Positions 1-4,767 are shown, counted from the stretch's first letter. The stretch is 7,627 bases of DNA from Acidobacteriota bacterium (GCA_003223595.1 QHVR01000016.1:1-7627), one strand, 5' to 3'. Numbers and translations: made by a program. The notes: generated by a model from the letters alone, not told the origin.

Positions 1-90
1 CGCTTCGAGAATCAGAACGTGCGAGTGACCGGCAAGCTGGAGACTGGCAGCAACACCATTCACGTAGTCAAAATAGAACTGCTCTCCTAG
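1..90 (+). CDS. C-terminal end of a DUF5818-like secreted protein (partial)
   Basis: The window opens inside a forward reading frame in frame 1, which ends at TAG 88-90. The 29 visible residues include VRVTGKLETGSNTIHVVKI. This aligns closely with the C-terminus of the reverse-strand protein at 154-513 (VKVTATMDSVSNTLHVIDI) and more loosely with that of the protein at 1506-1928. The pattern, aromatic-E/A-G/N-K/Q, V-K/R-V-T, then a T-I/L-H-V strand, is what I associate with DUF5818, a small beta-rich domain found in secreted acidobacterial proteins. Its function is unknown. The start, any signal peptide and the length lie outside the window. A hairpin terminator follows 24 bases after the stop codon. 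Confidence 0.75.
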   Translation, partial: RFENQNVRVTGKLETGSNTIHVVKIELLS

Positions 91-113
91 CAGTTCAGTC
101 GAAATGGGTTCAC

Positions 114-143
114 AAGCCTCCCCGCGGTCGCGGCAGGCTTTTC
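114..143 (+). terminator. Rho-independent terminator after the partial gene
   Basis: AAGCCT (114-119) pairs with AGGCTT (135-140). Inside it CCGC (122-125) pairs with GCGG (130-133) around a GGTC tetraloop, and a run of T follows (138-142). It lies 24 bases past the stop of the forward gene and 11 bases beyond the stop of the convergent reverse gene. The T run is only on the forward side, so it mainly serves the forward transcript, although the hairpin could also slow reverse transcription. Confidence 0.72.
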
Positions 144-153
144 TGTTGGGACG

Positions 154-513
154 TCAATCTTTCCGGCTGGAAGCGGAAATGTCGATCACGTGAAGAGTGT
201 TGGAAACAGAGTCCATGGTCGCAGTGACTTTTACTCTCTTGCCTTCGTAATGCCCGGCTTTTTTCTGATCATCGAGCCTGTATGAAGTGTGCGCAATCGC
301 GTTCTTCAGAATAAACTGGTTGCCCAGTTTCACAATCCTTCCATCAAAACCGCGCGCAGACGGCAACGCGCCTGCAGGTTCGCTTGCTCGATCTTGCGGG
401 ATGGAATCGGCCTCACCGCTGGGTGTATTGGTTGACGGTGTTTGCTGGGCCACTACCCCGACGACAAAGCCAGCTAAGGCTAACAACAAAAGAGTCGATC
501 GAATTCGTTGCAT
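154..513 (-). CDS. Small secreted DUF5818-like protein
   Basis: A 119-residue protein of unknown function. Residues 1-22 form a typical signal peptide (basic MQRIR, then a hydrophobic LLLLALAGFVVGVVA core, with probable cleavage near AQ), so it is exported. Residues 24-54 are a flexible Ser/Thr/Pro/Glu-rich linker. Residues 56-113 are the conserved domain: FDGRIVK, a QFILK strand, YRLDDQKKA, YEGKRVKVTATM and TLHVIDI. This matches the DUF5818 pattern as I know it from Acidobacteria. The start at ATG 511-513 is chosen because a GAGG lies six bases upstream. A TTG two codons earlier (517-519) keeps the frame but sits too close to that GAGG. The gene converges on the partial paralogue at 1-90. 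A possible 52-residue frame ends 24 bases upstream in the same direction. Confidence 0.85.
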   Translation of the reverse strand: MQRIRSTLLLLALAGFVVGVVAQQTPSTNTPSGEADSIPQDRASEPAGALPSARGFDGRIVKLGNQFILKNAIAHTSYRLDDQKKAGHYEGKRVKVTATMDSVSNTLHVIDISASSRKD

Positions 514-537
514 ATCCAACCTCGAATCGGCAGAGCA

Positions 538-696
538 TCACACCCGCAGTTCACGAAAGGACGGCAGCGGTGAGCGCCCTGCGGTAACCGGTTGTTTGTT
601 GCCCATGGGCACCGCGGAGACTTCAAAAATCTCGCCGACCTGCGCCCAAACGGGGGCGAATGGCGGAATTCCACAGCTGGGCCGTGACTCGTACAA
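538..696 (-). CDS. Possible 52-residue small protein upstream of the DUF5818-like gene
   Basis: A short frame starting at TTG (694-696) is preceded by AGGTGA about four bases away, a usable ribosome binding site, and ends at TGA 538-540. The product is not recognised. Its middle reads VWAQVGEIFEVSAVPMGNK, and the codons in that part end mostly in G or C, as in the neighbouring genes. The stop lies 24 bases before the start of the DUF5818-like gene, a spacing that allows co-translation. Against it: no family match, no obvious signal peptide or membrane segment, a TTG start, and short length. It could equally be a decayed gene end or chance. Conservation of the frame in relatives would decide. 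Confidence 0.3.
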   Translation of the reverse strand: MYESRPSCGIPPFAPVWAQVGEIFEVSAVPMGNKQPVTAGRSPLPSFRELRV

Positions 697-706
697 GATT
701 CACCTG

Positions 707-745
707 AGTGCCCTATCGCGCCAGATCGCATAACTTTAGGGCACT
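707..745. promoter_or_regulatory. Perfect 9-bp inverted repeat in the divergent spacer
   Basis: AGTGCCCTA (707-715) is mirrored by TAGGGCACT (737-745) across 21 bases. A smaller GCG/CGC pair lies within that loop (718-720 with 727-729). The element lies 65 bases upstream of the gene at 810 and just upstream of the possible small reverse gene. A third copy of GTGCCCT sits at 774-780 and could compete for the right arm. It could be an operator for a dimeric regulator or an RNA structure in the leader of the 810 gene. No convincing promoter was found to place it. Confidence 0.4.
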
Positions 746-809
746 GCTACCCCACTTCGTGCTGCTGAAGGATGTGCCCTTCCCCCGCGACGTAGGTTGG
801 AGAATCAGT

Positions 810-1313
810 ATGCGCATCAACCAAACTGCCGCCTACGCCATGTATCCCCGTAACGTCGCTCTGCCGGAGGTGGTTTGTGCGCTGAATCGCGCTGGTATCG
901 GCAACGAAGACATCTGCATGGTGCTCTCTCCCGCACACCCCGATGCAAGTGTGTTCGACAGCGAAGCAGCGTCCAGCGCACGGATGATCGCCTGGTTTTC
1001 GGAGCTGGGCGCGGTTTTCATCCCGACCGTAGGCTTCTTCATTCGCTCGCAAGCCTTCTTCCCACCCTCGTCGACAGAGCAGAGTTTCCCCAATCTGTCT
1101 CGCGGTTCAAAGACATTGCTCAATCTCGGTTTTCCCCAGGAGGAAGCCAAGCGCCTGGGGCTCCAGTTGTCGGATTTTGGCGCGCTGATTTACATACCTT
1201 GCTCAGAGAGCGCGAAGGCGGAGACCGCCATTCAAGTGCTCCAGAATCTAGGTGCACGCGAGGCTTCGACACTGGGAGTGGCAAAGGCCACTGCCGTAGC
1301 TGCCGCGGCCTAA
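810..1313 (+). CDS. Protein resembling general stress protein 17M / YflT
   Basis: A 167-residue protein. The frame stays open further upstream, but ATG 810 is preferred because GGAG (799-802) lies seven bases before it. Two alpha/beta halves are visible: residues 16-40 (VALPEVVCALNRAGIGNEDICMVLS) and 104-152 (an LGFPQEEAKRLGLQLSDFG stretch, a GALIYIPC strand, then a helix ending LQNLGAR). This mirrors the general stress protein 17M layout: a helix ending in an 'AGxxNEDI' turn, a central hydrophobic stretch, then 'GxPxEEA...GxLVxV...A...L...GA'. The central stretch (59-85) reads MIAWFSELGAVFIPTVGFF in place of the usual glycine-rich zipper, suggesting membrane contact. The C-terminus is alanine-rich. 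The biochemical role of this family is not established; a link to stress is inferred from resemblance and from the nearby PRC-barrel and DUF892 genes. Confidence 0.82.
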   Translation: MRINQTAAYAMYPRNVALPEVVCALNRAGIGNEDICMVLSPAHPDASVFDSEAASSARMIAWFSELGAVFIPTVGFFIRSQAFFPPSSTEQSFPNLSRGSKTLLNLGFPQEEAKRLGLQLSDFGALIYIPCSESAKAETAIQVLQNLGAREASTLGVAKATAVAAAA

Positions 1314-1385
1314 CTATCGGCGGTATAACTGCTCGTCAAAACTGGGTTCATTGGGGCACCCGGAAGCGTATAAGATTTTCCCTCC

Positions 1386-1409
1386 ATGGGGCGAGAGTTG
1401 GCGCCCCGT
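1386..1409. repeat. GC-rich hairpin downstream of the YflT-like gene
   Basis: GGGGCG (1388-1393) pairs with CGCCCC (1402-1407), extended by A-T and T-G pairs, around an eight-base loop. It lies 73 bases past the stop of the 810 gene and 97 bases before the next start. There is no T run on the forward side, so a standard terminator is not supported. It may slow 3' decay of the upstream transcript or be incidental. Confidence 0.3.
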
Positions 1410-1505
1410 TAAAGATCCAAGCTGTTGAGATCCCGCCATTTAGCGCGAAATCGTCAAGGCTGGCACGGTACATGCAGGGGTTCTCTATGGTGCCCCGGGG
1501 GTTAA

Positions 1506-1928
1506 ATGAACACACGGCGGATCTGGATCGAGATCGTTGTGGTGGGCAGCGCAATTTCTATCGGGCTCGCGCTTTTGCTCGCCAGTATCGGTGCGGCCGC
1601 TGGTATCCCGGAAGCTGGCAACGATGCACTTCAGGCAGCGCCTGCGGCATCACAGAAAGCCGCTCCCGCGGAACAGGTCTTCGACGGCATGGTTACGTGT
1701 TCCCGCTGTGGCGCGAAGCACTCTCCAGCTCTGCAACGCCCGGCGACCGTTTGCGTGCGAGTTTGCGTACATGGCGGAGCCGCTTTCGCGCTGGTGAGCG
1801 CCGAGTCATCTTACGTACTACAGGGTGACTCACAAGTTTTGAAGCCATTCGCCGGAGAACGGGCGCGGATCGTGGGGAGCCTCAGCGGCCACACGATTCA
1901 AGTTCGGTCCGTCAGCCCCCCGAGTTAG
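1506..1928 (+). CDS. Membrane-anchored or secreted cysteine-containing small domain protein
   Basis: A 140-residue protein. The start at ATG 1506 is preceded by a G run (1497-1501) four bases away. Residues 7-33 form a long hydrophobic segment after MNTRR, either a signal peptide or an uncleaved N-terminal anchor; residues 34-57 are an Ala/Pro/Gln-rich linker. The domain (58-136) reads VFDGMVTCSRCGAKH, then VCVRVCVHGGAAFALV, a YVLQG strand, FAGERARIVGSLSG and TIQVRSV. The final part aligns with the DUF5818-like proteins at 1-90 and 154-513. The N-terminal part adds Cys65, Cys68, His72, Cys83 and Cys87, resembling acidobacterial proteins with the pattern 'G-x(n)-C-x-x-x-H...C-x(3)-C-V-x-G-G-A'. 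These residues could bind a metal or form disulfides outside the cytoplasm; that is inference. Function unknown. Two hairpins lie just downstream. Confidence 0.8.
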   Translation: MNTRRIWIEIVVVGSAISIGLALLLASIGAAAGIPEAGNDALQAAPAASQKAAPAEQVFDGMVTCSRCGAKHSPALQRPATVCVRVCVHGGAAFALVSAESSYVLQGDSQVLKPFAGERARIVGSLSGHTIQVRSVSPPS

Positions 1929-1957
1929 CCCCTCGATGCCAAGACTTGCCTCGTGTA

Positions 1958-1994
1958 GGGACGGACGCCTCGTCTGCCCGCCTCGCTAAGCGAG
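1958..1994. repeat. Two adjacent hairpins, REP-like element candidate
   Basis: The first hairpin pairs GGG (1958-1960) with CCC (1977-1979) and CGGACG (1962-1967) with CGTCTG (1971-1976, one G-U pair), around a CCT loop with one bulged A. The second is CTCGC-TAA-GCGAG (1982-1994), only two bases further on. Two compact hairpins in tandem between genes are the layout of REP/BIME-type dispersed repeats. No second copy occurs in this window, so dispersal is unproven. It lies 30 bases after the stop at 1928 and lacks a T run. Confidence 0.42.
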
Positions 1995-2076
1995 CTTGCG
2001 CTGGATATTCGCCGTTCGAAAAGTACTCAATCCTCCGGATACTCCGTCCACAGGCTCACCCCCATACTCAAGCTTG

Positions 2077-2102
2077 TTGTCGCCATGAGTTTGTGGCGAC
2101 AG
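2077..2102. promoter_or_regulatory. Inverted repeat in the leader of the repeat-protein gene
   Basis: TGTCGCCA (2078-2085) and TGGCGACA (2094-2101) are perfect complements around an eight-base spacer, and a G-U pair extends the stem outwards. It ends 41 bases before the start codon at 2143. It is either an operator for a dimeric regulator or a leader hairpin. No T run follows, so termination is unlikely. Confidence 0.4.
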
Positions 2103-2142
2103 TTCAGAACACGAAATCTTGAAACATGGGTGTGAGGTAACT

Positions 2143-2742
2143 ATGAAGTCGATCAGGAAACTTACATTGCTTGCTGTAATTCTATGTTGCGGCGCGTGGG
2201 TAGCCGCCCAGAGCTCGCCATCCGGCGGAAGCACGGCACCATCGGGCAGCTCCGGCACAGCGGGACAAAGTTCAACCCCCGGCAGCACCACTGCCCCAGG
2301 AAGCACTGCCACTCCGCCGGCAGGCACAACCCAGACTTCTCCGGGTTCGACGTCACCAAACGGGACCTCTCCGAATGCGACTACGCCGGGCTCGAGTTCC
2401 CCCAACGGCACGCCCAGCCCTGCAACTCCGGGATCCACCACACCAGGTTCAACGTCGCCCGATGCGACCGCTCCGGGCTCGACATCGCCAAACGGCACGC
2501 CGAATACGACGAGCCCAGGCTCCACAACACCGAATACGACGCAACCAGGATCTACTTCGCCAAACGGCACGCCGAATACTACGACTCCGGGATCGACTTC
2601 GCCCAACGGGACACCGAATACAACGACCCCTGGATCGACTTCGCCACAAGGCACGGCTCCGAGTAGCTCGCAACCGTCAACGACTCCCCATGGCAGCTCA
2701 TCATCATCTCCTTCGACCAACGACACCAGCACTCCTCATTGA
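2143..2742 (+). CDS. Secreted low-complexity protein with PGSTSPNGTPNTT repeats
   Basis: A 199-residue protein. ATG 2143 is chosen because GAGG (2134-2137) lies five bases before it; an in-frame TTG at 2119 lacks this. Residues 1-22 are a signal peptide (MKSIRK, then a hydrophobic core LTLLAVILCCGAWVAA), so it is exported. The mature part consists almost entirely of Pro, Gly, Ser, Thr and Asn, with no folded domain. Residues 67-170 are imperfect repeats, each led by PGS(T/S), in blocks of 14-15, 5 or 10 residues. The last 25 residues are Ser/Thr-rich. Neighbouring 14-residue blocks at 2545-2586 and 2587-2628 differ at seven codons, all synonymous, which supports this strand and frame. The composition suggests an extended surface or matrix linker, perhaps glycosylated on Ser/Thr; that is inference. 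A strong terminator follows. Confidence 0.82.
   Translation: MKSIRKLTLLAVILCCGAWVAAQSSPSGGSTAPSGSSGTAGQSSTPGSTTAPGSTATPPAGTTQTSPGSTSPNGTSPNATTPGSSSPNGTPSPATPGSTTPGSTSPDATAPGSTSPNGTPNTTSPGSTTPNTTQPGSTSPNGTPNTTTPGSTSPNGTPNTTTPGSTSPQGTAPSSSQPSTTPHGSSSSSPSTNDTSTPH
2341..2652 (+). repeat. Degenerate tandem coding repeat, about 42-bp unit
   Basis: The repeats encode blocks that each begin PGS(T/S)(S/T). Full 14-residue blocks start at residues 82, 111, 135 and 149 of the host protein, a 15-residue block starts at 67, and 5- and 10-residue partial blocks lie between them (97-101, 102-111, 126-134). Copy boundaries vary, which suggests slippage or unequal exchange within the array. Copies differ mainly at third codon positions. 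Confidence 0.88.
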
Positions 2743-2762
2743 GGAATTGCGACTTGTCAGCT

Positions 2763-2790
2763 AAAGCGGGTCAATTGGCCCGCTTTTTTT
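2763..2790 (+). terminator. Strong Rho-independent terminator after the repeat protein
   Basis: AAAGCGGGTC (2763-2772) pairs with GGCCCGCTTT (2777-2786) through one G-T pair, around an AATT loop, followed by an unbroken T run to 2790. It begins 21 bases past the TGA at 2740-2742. This is the best terminator in the window, and it also confirms forward transcription of the repeat gene. Confidence 0.95.
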
Positions 2791-2842
2791 GTCGCCGCCC
2801 GCGGGAACGTTTCCGGCATCTCAGCCTAGCAGGAGATTCCAC

Positions 2843-2971
2843 ATGCCTCCATACACGCTCCGGGCTCCAGTGGAGCCCTTTCCAACCCCCGTCCCGGATC
2901 CAATCGAGCCTCCCGAGAATCCAGATGTTCCAGTGCGCGAGCCTGAGCCGGACGACCCGAATCAAATCTGA
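2843..2971 (+). CDS. 42-residue Pro/Glu/Asp-rich small protein
   Basis: A very short gene starting at ATG 2843 with a good AGGAG (2831-2835) seven bases upstream. The same frame is open further upstream, but there it runs into the terminator of the previous gene. The product is about one third proline and strongly acidic, with PTPVPDPIEPPENPDVPVRE in its centre and DDPNQI at the end. There is no signal peptide, membrane helix or cysteine, so it is probably a disordered cytoplasmic peptide. Short 'PxPDPxxPP...PVREPxxD' proteins occur in several soil bacteria as I remember them, with no assigned role. It lies between the upstream terminator and the PRC-barrel gene 175 bases downstream. Its function is unknown. 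Confidence 0.62.
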   Translation: MPPYTLRAPVEPFPTPVPDPIEPPENPDVPVREPEPDDPNQI

Positions 2972-3080
2972 CCTTCTGGTTGCGATCCGGAGCCCGCATT
3001 TGGGGCTACAGAGAACCGCCGATTGTCCGCAATATACCCGACGTCAATACTCATGGAAGATGAATAACTTTGATGTTTAG

Positions 3081-3109
3081 GGAATGCCTCCACTCTGCCG
3101 CAGCATTCC
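3081..3109. promoter_or_regulatory. Inverted repeat upstream of the PRC-barrel gene
   Basis: GGAATGC (3081-3087) and GCATTCC (3103-3109) are perfect complements across 15 bases. The element ends 37 bases before the PRC-barrel start codon and 26 bases before its ribosome binding site. It is a possible operator or leader hairpin. With seven-base arms, chance cannot be excluded. Confidence 0.33.
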
Positions 3110-3146
3110 AGGGCTAAAGAGAAGAGCAACTCAATAAGGAGGACTC

Positions 3147-3878
3147 ATGGCACATTACGGCACGCTCCAGGACGCACCTATCTTTGAAGCGAACGAGGAC
3201 ATTCGCGGGGCCCACGTATACGGATTGAACGACGAGAAGCTGGGCAAGATTGATGATGTGATTTTCGATCACTCGACAGGTGACATTCGTTATGCCGTAG
3301 TCGACACTGGCGGCTGGCTGCATAGCAAGAAATTCCTGGTGCCGGCAGAGAGACTGCGTGCTTCTGCCAAGCACGAGGATGACTTTGAGGCGAATCTCAA
3401 CAAGGAACAGATCGAGAGCTTCCCTCCATACAACCAGTCAGATCTGGAGTCAGAAGACAAATGGGCTGATTACGAAGATCGCTATCGCGCGAAATGGGTG
3501 AACAGCCCGGTGCAGCATCGGGCGGAAACGGATCGCAACATTACCCCCACTACCTACCAGCAAACCGGCAATTTAAACTCGGAGCGTGCTGAAGCTGCTA
3601 CGCAAGGATATCCGCCGCCCAGAACGCCGCAGTCCACGACTACGAGCCGGGCGGACCTTGAGGCTTCGCGTACACCTACCGAACGAGCTGTGCCGGCCGG
3701 AACCGATGCCGTCGTAATCAATAACAGCGCGAATGGGATCGGCGGCCGCTGGGACACGTTCCAAAGCCGCCTGCGCGAGCGCCGCAAGGAAGCTGTCTCG
3801 CAGTGTCAAAGCTGCTCGGGTCTGGGTGCGACCAAGCGGGGCACTGAGAGTGCTACGACCCTGAGAAAAGCCGTTTAA
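3147..3878 (+). CDS. PRC-barrel domain protein
   Basis: A 243-residue protein with an excellent ribosome binding site, AAGGAGG (3136-3142), four bases before ATG 3147. Residues 17-72 form a PRC-barrel: DIRGAHVYGLNDEKLGKIDD, then VIFDHSTGDIRYAVVDTGGW and KKFLVPAERL, the usual strand order. PRC-barrel modules occur in photosynthetic reaction centre H subunits, RimM and many stress-linked proteins, where they mediate protein or ligand contacts; no enzymatic activity is expected. Residues 85-115 form a charged helical extension with WADYEDRYRAKW. Residues 125-195 are a Thr/Ser/Pro/Gln-rich linker. A second conserved-looking block (199-226) contains GGRWDTFQSRLRERRKEAV and Cys220-x-x-Cys223. There is no signal peptide, so it is presumably cytoplasmic. 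A hairpin terminator follows 20 bases after the stop. The domain call is firm; the role is not known. Confidence 0.95.
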   Translation: MAHYGTLQDAPIFEANEDIRGAHVYGLNDEKLGKIDDVIFDHSTGDIRYAVVDTGGWLHSKKFLVPAERLRASAKHEDDFEANLNKEQIESFPPYNQSDLESEDKWADYEDRYRAKWVNSPVQHRAETDRNITPTTYQQTGNLNSERAEAATQGYPPPRTPQSTTTSRADLEASRTPTERAVPAGTDAVVINNSANGIGGRWDTFQSRLRERRKEAVSQCQSCSGLGATKRGTESATTLRKAV

Positions 3879-3898
3879 ACGCAAACCCGCAGCTCGGC

Positions 3899-3929
3899 CC
3901 AAAGCCCGTCTCTAGCAGGCGGGCTTTGG
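3899..3929 (+). terminator. Probable terminator after the PRC-barrel gene
   Basis: CCAAAGCCCG (3899-3908) is fully complementary to CGGGCTTTGG (3920-3929), and further T-G, C-G and T-A pairs shorten the loop to five bases. The stem starts 20 bases after the stop codon. The following sequence (CATCTTTGC) is only weakly T-rich, so the hairpin is certain but efficient termination is less so. Confidence 0.6.
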
Positions 3930-3998
3930 CATCTTTGCATGGAACTAAGGCTTTAACCCTAGTCTCCCTTCGAAAGCCCTCGCATCTTAGTTGCCGCG

Positions 3999-4202
3999 AT
4001 GATTGCTGGGAATCCCAAAAACGGGAGAAGGATTGCAACACTCGGTATCGTTCTCCTGATAGCGATCATGGTAATTCTGACGTTGGCTGGCTTGCGGAAG
4101 CGAAATGCTCCGGTGAACGCGCCCTTGCATCCATCGACTGCAATCTCGCGCGAGCTGCCGGACTCAGCGTCCGGAATTCGGCGCCAGCTTCCACAGAGCT
4201 GA
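3999..4202 (+). CDS. Possible one-helix membrane peptide
   Basis: A 67-residue frame. ATG 3999 is the first start after an in-frame stop at 3960-3962. After a basic NGRR stretch, residues 12-31 form a clear transmembrane helix (IATLGIVLLIAIMVILTLAG), followed by LRKRN and a 30-residue polar tail. The flanking charges do not fix the orientation. In its favour: a convincing helix flanked by basic residues and normal-looking codons. Against it: no ribosome binding site is visible before the ATG, there is no family match, and its last 39 bases overlap a reverse frame. Function unknown. Confidence 0.37.
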   Translation: MIAGNPKNGRRIATLGIVLLIAIMVILTLAGLRKRNAPVNAPLHPSTAISRELPDSASGIRRQLPQS

Positions 4203-4409
4203 CAATGCTTTCGCAGCATCCGAAACGGCGCGCTTTTCGGCACCGGTAGCGGATTCGCTCTTCCAGGAGGGCCTTTGCGCGATTGGTGTTCTGCGGTGGG
4301 ACACAATTCCCGTTACCCCGGCTGTACCAACGTCACGTACCGCGTTTTCAAAAGAACGCCGCAAATCTTTAAGAACGACCTGCTTTATCTCCAAAGCCTT
4401 GCCTATCAT
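4164..4409 (-). CDS. Possible 81-residue hypothetical protein
   Basis: A reverse frame from ATG 4407-4409, with an in-frame TGA shortly upstream that fixes this start. The first 25 residues look helical and amphipathic (LEIKQVVLKDLRRSFENAV). The rest is Ser/Ala/Lys/Arg-rich, with a second helix-like stretch near AVSDAAKALSALWKL. There is no signal peptide and no family I recognise. The only purine-rich tract upstream (AGGAAAG) is 13 bases from the start, too far for good initiation, and it belongs to a motif repeated near the AsmA-like gene. It overlaps the tail of the convergent frame at 3999-4202. Confidence 0.28.
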   Translation of the reverse strand: MIGKALEIKQVVLKDLRRSFENAVRDVGTAGVTGIVSHRRTPIAQRPSWKSESATGAEKRAVSDAAKALSALWKLAPNSGR

Positions 4410-4506
4410 AGGAAGTCACGGTCTTTCCTGCAAACGTACTAGCGAGTCCTTCCGTGCGACGCAGGGGAATGCATGCCGCGCTTGAAATCTTGCCCGATTA
4501 CGCAGG

Positions 4507-4767
4507 CTAGGCCGCGGCGTTCACATCTGGGACAACACAATTCCTGAGCGCCCGTAAGGCATACAGAGCGTCGTCGAGTACCTGGTCTTCTTCAATGTGA
4601 TCACTCTTGATCACGAACAACTGTTTTACCCGATCAAGAATCGCCTTTTCGGCGGCATCAATCCTCGCCGGAATCTTCTCCCGGTCACTCTCAAATAGCG
4701 CCGCTTGGTAAAGACTGTGCCACGCCAGAGAAGAGTCAGACGAGTTCCCTGAGGAAGGCTTCTTCAT
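4507..4767 (-). CDS. Small helical conserved hypothetical protein
   Basis: An 86-residue protein. ATG 4765-4767 is preferred because AGGA lies eight bases upstream; an in-frame ATG at 4803 has no such site. Residues 15-78 are predicted helical: LAWHSLYQAALFESDREKIP, then ARIDAAEKAILDRVKQL, then HIEEDQVLDDALYALRALRN. The order 'W-x-x-LY-x-A-x-x-E-x-D-x-x-K-(I/L)...RI-x-x-AE-x-AI...D-(D/A)-AL-x-x-LR-x-L' matches small uncharacterised proteins common in Acidobacteria, as I recall them. There is no signal peptide, cysteine motif or DNA-binding motif, so it is probably cytoplasmic. It follows the DUF892 gene in the same direction, but a terminator at 4885-4916 separates them, so it probably has its own promoter. 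Function unknown. Confidence 0.74.
   Translation of the reverse strand: MKKPSSGNSSDSSLAWHSLYQAALFESDREKIPARIDAAEKAILDRVKQLFVIKSDHIEEDQVLDDALYALRALRNCVVPDVNAAA

Larger units (their letters stand above)
3930..4506. other. Region with no confident gene
   Basis: Between the PRC-barrel terminator and the stop of the reverse gene at 4507, no reading frame has both a good ribosome binding site and a recognisable product. It holds the two weak convergent candidates listed separately (3999-4202 forward, 4164-4409 reverse). It also holds a 22-base stretch (4411-4432) that nearly matches one upstream of the AsmA-like gene. No tRNA, transposase fragment, strong terminator or long repeat was seen. It may be a decayed gene region or hold short genes I cannot recognise. 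Confidence 0.5.

Noticed and set aside
601..610. Perfect palindrome GCCCATGGGC.
   Set aside because: A 10-base palindrome is expected by chance in a window of this size, and nothing nearby supports an operator.
287..733. Forward frame of 148 residues opposite the DUF5818-like gene.
   Set aside because: Shadow of the reverse gene, which has a clear signal peptide and conserved domain; the forward product resembles nothing.
875..1828. Forward 317-residue frame spanning two genes.
   Set aside because: It is Arg/Ser-rich with no domain, and covers the YflT-like gene, the spacer and most of the 1506-1928 gene in another frame.
2119..2142. TTG start eight codons upstream for the repeat protein.
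   Set aside because: GAGG at 2134-2137 is correctly spaced only for ATG 2143, which also begins a standard signal peptide.
2341..2652. Regularly repeated DNA considered as a CRISPR array.
   Set aside because: The repeats are in-frame coding units with no unique spacers, differ at third codon positions, and have no cas genes nearby.
1986..2732. Long reverse reading frame of 248 residues opposite the repeat protein, also with repeats (GEVDPGVVVFGVP).
   Set aside because: It is the antisense shadow of the repeat array. Signal peptide, ribosome binding site, third-position silent variation and the T-run terminator all support the forward gene.
3023..3051. TTGTCC-N17-AATACT as a promoter for the PRC-barrel gene.
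   Set aside because: Only four of six matches in each box; too weak to list as a feature.
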